DNA of 64,000 nucleotides, from assembly GCA_021648375.1 (NCBI GenBank), contig JAKISW010000006.1, forward strand, positions 1-64,000. Reading direction: 5' to 3'. Of this stretch, positions 60,328-64,000 are shown piece after piece. The notes under the pieces are model-generated. The model had not been told where the DNA came from. It saw nothing but the letters and a program-made list of their open reading frames with translations, and did no database searches. Within the stretch, counting starts at the first letter, position 1; each line of letters begins with the position of its first letter. This DNA comes from Devosiaceae bacterium (GTDB lineage Bacteria; Pseudomonadota; Alphaproteobacteria; Rhizobiales; Devosiaceae). The position numbers and the translations under genes were made by a program.

Positions 60328-61872
60328 TTAGCGAGTTAAAGACCCCACCGCCCCATCCGGCGTTATCCTGATATTGCCCAATGTCTTGTCCTGATGCTTC
60401 ATGCGGTGACTGAGCAGTTTTTGTGTCAGGCGAAGCAAAACCGGCGCAAATTCAGGATTGGCAGCCAGATTGTTCATCTCAAAGGGATCAGCTTCCATAT
60501 CATATAATAACGGATCCATTCCTCCGTTAAAATGCACCAGCTTGAACTTCTGCTCGCGCAATATGGCCAGATTGGCCTCGTCGAGACTGATACCAAGCTG
60601 TTTTTGCCAGATCGAAGGGTAAAGAGGATCTCCAAAATCCAACTCCAGATGAACAAAATCGCGCCAATCCTTTGGATCCTTACCCTCAAGAAGCGGCTTT
60701 AAAGATACCCCATCCATTTCCGTTGGAACCGGCTGTTCGATCCAATCAAGAATAGTTGGTGCGATGTCCACCGATTCGCTAAATTCACTAACAATAGTGC
60801 CATGGGCAGAACTATTATCGGGATCACGAATTATCAATGGTACTTTGAAAGCGGGGTCAAACACATGCATCTTGTCCCACATATGATGGTCGCCCAACAT
60901 TTCCCCGTGATCGGCCTGAAGAATAATCATAGTGTTGTCATACTGGCCGCTTTCCTTAAGAAATTCCACCACACGACCAATATGGGCATCAACTTCACTG
61001 ACCATCCCAAGATAAACAGAGCGCAACATATTTACGTCTTCATCATTTTCAGGGTCAATCTGATCCCGACAAAATGGCGACATGTTTTTGGCACTAAACC
61101 TGACGGCAGCATGGTGCAAAAACGGGTGCACTGCCATTTCATCTGCCATGGAATTCATACGCTCTGGCATCGGTATTTCAGCTTTGGCATACATATTATT
61201 ATAGGGGGCTGGAGCAACCAAAGGGGGATGGGGACTGATATAGCTAAGCAGAGCAAACCAGCTTTTATCAGTGCGCACCGACATTTCTGATATAAACCGG
61301 TCGGTCAAAAACGCAGTGCCGCTGTCGCTGGTGTTATACACAGCGGGGTCATCAGGACGGGGTGGCCGGTCGGGTTGATCTGGTATCGGCACATATATGT
61401 TTTCAGGGGAGGAAATATCATAGCCCTTGGCCAACAGATCAGCCCGCCAGGGAAAGGAACTTCGCCAGCGCATTTCCACAATTTCACGAAAGCCCGGCAG
61501 CACGTTTTCATCAGTTTTCAGGTCAGGGTCATTGGGATGCAGATCACGGGGATCAAAACTGGTATCGGTATATCCAAACAATAATGGCTCATAATTCTTC
61601 TTGCGAACTTCCAGAGCAATATTGGATATTCCTGAAGCCAAAGGCGCACCATTTCGAGATGAGCGATGGTTCATGGAATAACGGCCGGTTAAAATAGAAG
61701 CCCTTGACGGCCCACACGGATTTACGACCGAAAAATGAGAAGCAAACGTCACTGCATCTTTTTTCAGCGCATCAATATTGGGCAGATCAACATGGCTTGC
61801 AAGCGCTCCCTCAACACAGTCTGCGCGCAATTGGTCGATAATGATGACCAGAACATTTTTCGCCTCAACCAC
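60328..61872 (-). CDS. Sulfatase-superfamily phosphonate monoester hydrolase / phosphodiesterase-like enzyme
   Basis: 514 residues, the same length as the rhizobial phosphonate monoester hydrolases. The metal site begins IIIDQLRAD. The activation motif NPCGPSRASILTGRY has Cys53, converted to formylglycine in this superfamily. YSMNHRSSRNGAPL, the LQADHGEMLGDHHMW metal motif and the ESVDIAPTILDW region follow the PMH subfamily closely. No signal peptide is seen, so it acts in the cytoplasm on an imported ester. The substrate could be phosphodiester, phosphonate monoester or sulfate ester. The start is GTG 61872 with AGGTG before it. Its neighbours suggest a dedicated uptake-and-cleavage route. 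Confidence 0.88.
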   Translation of the reverse strand: MVEAKNVLVIIIDQLRADCVEGALASHVDLPNIDALKKDAVTFASHFSVVNPCGPSRASILTGRYSMNHRSSRNGAPLASGISNIALEVRKKNYEPLLFGYTDTSFDPRDLHPNDPDLKTDENVLPGFREIVEMRWRSSFPWRADLLAKGYDISSPENIYVPIPDQPDRPPRPDDPAVYNTSDSGTAFLTDRFISEMSVRTDKSWFALLSYISPHPPLVAPAPYNNMYAKAEIPMPERMNSMADEMAVHPFLHHAAVRFSAKNMSPFCRDQIDPENDEDVNMLRSVYLGMVSEVDAHIGRVVEFLKESGQYDNTMIILQADHGEMLGDHHMWDKMHVFDPAFKVPLIIRDPDNSSAHGTIVSEFSESVDIAPTILDWIEQPVPTEMDGVSLKPLLEGKDPKDWRDFVHLELDFGDPLYPSIWQKQLGISLDEANLAILREQKFKLVHFNGGMDPLLYDMEADPFEMNNLAANPEFAPVLLRLTQKLLSHRMKHQDKTLGNIRITPDGAVGSLTR

Positions 61873-62069
61873 TTATATTCACCTCAGTTGCTAAATCTAA
61901 ATTCATTCGAAACGCCCATTATCCGATATCCGGACGGGCAAATTAATTACAAACACATAATTACCCTTAGAAACGGCTTGTTTTCAACCAAAAACCCTCG
62001 ACTTTTAAACGATTTTGTGGTTTTTAGACAAGTTCACCATATCCATAAAATCAATTACGGTCATTAGCT

Positions 62070-62960
62070 ATGGGTTTAAGCATGCCAGATCAGGAAAACC
62101 AGAAAAAATCATCAGGCGATAGAAAAACCCATCGCGCCCTTGAACTGCTTGAAACATTGCGCAGGCTTGGCGGATCGGCACGCACCTCGCATCTGGCTGA
62201 CATCATGAATGTTTCTGAGGAAACTGTTCGGCGTACAGTGAAAAAACTCTCCAAAGACGGAACGGTTTCACGCGCCCATGGGGGGGTATATCTGGCGCTT
62301 GAGCAAAGCTCCTCACCTATTCATCTGCGCATTCGTGAACAGGCAGAGCAAAAAATCAAAATGGCAGCTATGCTGTTAGACATGGTCGAAGATTCTTCGT
62401 CGCTGTTTTTAGATGTGGGATCAACAACAATTTTTGTTGCCGAAGCCTTAAGGGCTAAAAAAAACCTGACGATCGTCACCAATTCTCTTTCCATCGCCCA
62501 GATATTGATGAACCATAATCAAAATCGCGTGTTTTTGGCCGGTGGAGAGCTGGAGGACGAATTAGGGGGAACGTTTGGCAGCGTCACCCAGAAATTCGTC
62601 GAAAAATTCACCATGGACTTCGCCATCCTCTCAAGCATGGCGATTGATGAAAAGCGCGGGTTTTTGCTCAATAATTCACTAGAGGCCGAGCTTGCGCAAA
62701 GTTTTGCCTCACATGCTCACAAATGCATTATGATGGCTGATGCCACAAAAATCGGGCAGCGCGCTCCAATCATCGCCTGTTTGCCAACAGATATTGACTG
62801 CTTTATTACCGATAAAACCCTGGCCCCTAATTTTGCAAATGCGATGAAAAATTGGGAAATTGAAGTCATTGCAGCCGAAGAAAAAACCAAAGCAGCAAAC
62901 AATAATTTCCCCGCAGAACCCCCCTTAAATACTCAACAGAAAAAAAAGAAACGTAAATGA
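62070..62960 (+). CDS. DeoR/GlpR-family transcriptional regulator
   Basis: 296 residues. An N-terminal DeoR helix-turn-helix (about 20-75) reads RTSHLADIMNVSEETVRRTVKKL with SRAHGGVYL after it. The C-terminal sugar-phosphate-sensing domain (about 85-265) contains LFLDVGSTTIFVAEAL and TIVTNSLSIAQ. The tail (KKKKRK) is strongly basic. It is divergent from the PMH-like gene and upstream of a Na/Pi-type gene. It probably represses the transporter and PMH genes until a phosphorylated inducer appears (inference). Confidence 0.9.
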   Translation: MGLSMPDQENQKKSSGDRKTHRALELLETLRRLGGSARTSHLADIMNVSEETVRRTVKKLSKDGTVSRAHGGVYLALEQSSSPIHLRIREQAEQKIKMAAMLLDMVEDSSSLFLDVGSTTIFVAEALRAKKNLTIVTNSLSIAQILMNHNQNRVFLAGGELEDELGGTFGSVTQKFVEKFTMDFAILSSMAIDEKRGFLLNNSLEAELAQSFASHAHKCIMMADATKIGQRAPIIACLPTDIDCFITDKTLAPNFANAMKNWEIEVIAAEEKTKAANNNFPAEPPLNTQQKKKKRK

Positions 62961-63021
62961 GCAGGATTAGCAAATATCCACAGACCAACCGGTCCATAAA
63001 TAAAATTCTGGAGAGCCGGAC

Positions 63022-64000
63022 GTGACAATATTGATTTTTTTGCTGAACCTTGCCGGGGCAACAATGCTGCTATTGTTCGCAGTGCGCATGGTGCAAACAG
63101 GCATCGAAAGAGCTATGGGGCCTGGGTTCAAGCGCATTATTACCCGGCATAAAGACAGCCGGTTTCGCACCGCCATGGCCGGCATTCTGCTGGCTGTTGT
63201 TCTGCAAAGCGCCACTGCCTCAACCCTGCTGGCCGCCGGATTTACCGCGTCCGGCCTGCTGACTTTGGCAGGTGGGTTGGCGGTGGTTCTTGGGGCGGAT
63301 TTTGGCTCGGCAATGGTTATTCAGGTTCTAACCTTTGATCTGCGCTGGATGATCCCGTTATTGCTGGTCAGCGGGGGTTATCTGTTTTTGAAGGAGCCTA
63401 GTCAGACCTTGCGCCAAGTGGGCCGAATATTGCTTGGAATTGCCTTTATATTGCTGGCTTTACGGCTGATTGGCGAGGCAATGGGTCCGATCAGGGACGG
63501 GAGTTTTCTGCCTGCAATCGCCGGATATCTGCAAGCTGATTATGTCACGGCATTTTTGGTGGGGGCTGCAATTACGTTCGTCATGCATTCCAGCGTGGCA
63601 GCAATTTTAATGTTCGTAACTTTTGTTTCTCTTGGAGTTTTGCCGGTAATTGCCGGGGTTTCCTTGATCCTTGGGGCCAATCTTGGCAGTGCGTTGCTAG
63701 CCATATGGCTATCGCGGGGAATGTCAAACAAAGCTCGCAGAGTTCCGCTTGGAAATCTGTTTTTGCGCGGAACAGGGGCAATACTCGCTCTCATTCTGAT
63801 AAATAACAGCCCTATCCTCTCGTGGTTGAGCGGGTTTGAAAGCGGGCAGATTCTGGTTTCAGTGCACCTGACATTTAATATCGTATTGCTGTTTATTTCC
63901 CTGCCATTTGTCGGGTTTTTGGAAAGACCCTTACGCGCCCTGCTTCCTGATCCAAAAGTCAGCGATAGTCCAGACCCTCTAAAACCAATTAGTGCCCTTG
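63022..64000 (+). CDS. Na+/phosphate cotransporter-family membrane protein, 5' part
   Basis: At least 326 residues, running off the window. Membrane helices alternate with the two inverted signature repeats of the Na/Pi cotransporter (NptA/PhoU-associated) family: VVLQSATASTLLAAGF (about 60-75) and FVMHSSVAAILMFV (about 188-201), with LGADFGSAM and LGANLGSAL after each. It starts at GTG 63022 with GGAG eight bases upstream. It follows the DeoR gene by about 60 bases and may handle phosphate released by the PMH-like enzyme (inference). The full-length protein may carry a PhoU-like tail outside the window. Confidence 0.85.
   Translation, partial: MTILIFLLNLAGATMLLLFAVRMVQTGIERAMGPGFKRIITRHKDSRFRTAMAGILLAVVLQSATASTLLAAGFTASGLLTLAGGLAVVLGADFGSAMVIQVLTFDLRWMIPLLLVSGGYLFLKEPSQTLRQVGRILLGIAFILLALRLIGEAMGPIRDGSFLPAIAGYLQADYVTAFLVGAAITFVMHSSVAAILMFVTFVSLGVLPVIAGVSLILGANLGSALLAIWLSRGMSNKARRVPLGNLFLRGTGAILALILINNSPILSWLSGFESGQILVSVHLTFNIVLLFISLPFVGFLERPLRALLPDPKVSDSPDPLKPISAL

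Noticed and set aside
1..64000. tRNA, rRNA, riboswitch or prophage features
   Set aside because: Reading both strands showed no recognisable cloverleaf, rRNA segment, riboswitch consensus or phage structural gene; a covariance-model search would be needed to exclude small RNAs.

Overview
This 64 kb window looks like chromosome from an alphaproteobacterium, most likely of the order Hyphomicrobiales. The evidence is the guaB - rRNA methyltransferase - guaA cluster, the dense complement of ABC and TRAP transporters, a phosphonate-monoester-hydrolase-like sulfatase, and intergenic palindromic elements of a type common in that order. It is an inference from gene content; no rRNA or tRNA gene was seen. 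Base composition is moderate, with some AT-rich intergenic stretches.

Layout. (1) 1-650: the 3' end of an IS3-family insertion sequence. (2) 1130-5519: purine nucleotide synthesis (guaB, guaA) around an RsmB-type rRNA methyltransferase, closed by a terminator. (3) 5856-11804, minus strand: a complete oligopeptide-type ABC importer (binding protein, two permeases, two ATPases). (4) 12521-21774: a periplasmic binding protein, a sensor kinase and a response regulator arranged like the PgtC-PgtB-PgtA phosphoglycerate-sensing system, followed by a binding protein, a fused permease and an ATPase of the Fe(III)/hexose-phosphate (Afu-like) ABC type. The regulator lacks the sigma-54 contact loop. (5) 21876-25946: an Ada-type methyl-phosphotriester sensor, an acetyltransferase, an exported alpha/beta hydrolase, a TetR regulator and an unrecognised secreted protein.

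(6) 26299-40812: an anaerobic-respiration island. ubiT-ubiU-ubiV (oxygen-independent ubiquinone synthesis) is followed by a cysteine-free CRP/FNR regulator (NarR/DNR-like) with an FNR-type box in front, and then by narK1-narK2-narG-narH-narJ-narI plus a parvulin-type prolyl isomerase, ending at a strong bidirectional terminator. (7) 40918-42699: a small cysteine-containing secreted protein and a TetR gene divergent from a DUF2306 membrane protein, with two near-identical palindromic operators between them.

(8) 42702-53077: a catabolic cluster with an RpiR regulator, an N-formylglutamate-amidohydrolase-like hydrolase, a TRAP importer (DctQ-DctM-DctP), a glutamine-synthetase-like ligase, an aldehyde dehydrogenase, a small caspase-fold protein and an iron alcohol dehydrogenase. 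The enzymes fit a gamma-glutamylated amine or amino-alcohol route. A toxin-antitoxin pair (DUF7662-like antitoxin plus PIN toxin) sits between the ligase and the dehydrogenase. (9) 53619-64000: a second oligopeptide-type ABC importer, a convergent phosphonate-monoester-hydrolase/sulfatase-type enzyme, a DeoR regulator and a Na+/phosphate-cotransporter-like gene running off the window. Together these suggest uptake and cleavage of a phosphate, phosphonate or sulfate ester.

The most unusual items are the caspase-fold protein in a metabolic operon, the DUF7662-PIN pair, the loop-deleted NtrC-type regulator beside a periplasmic-sensor pair, and the ABC/PMH/DeoR/Na-Pi module.
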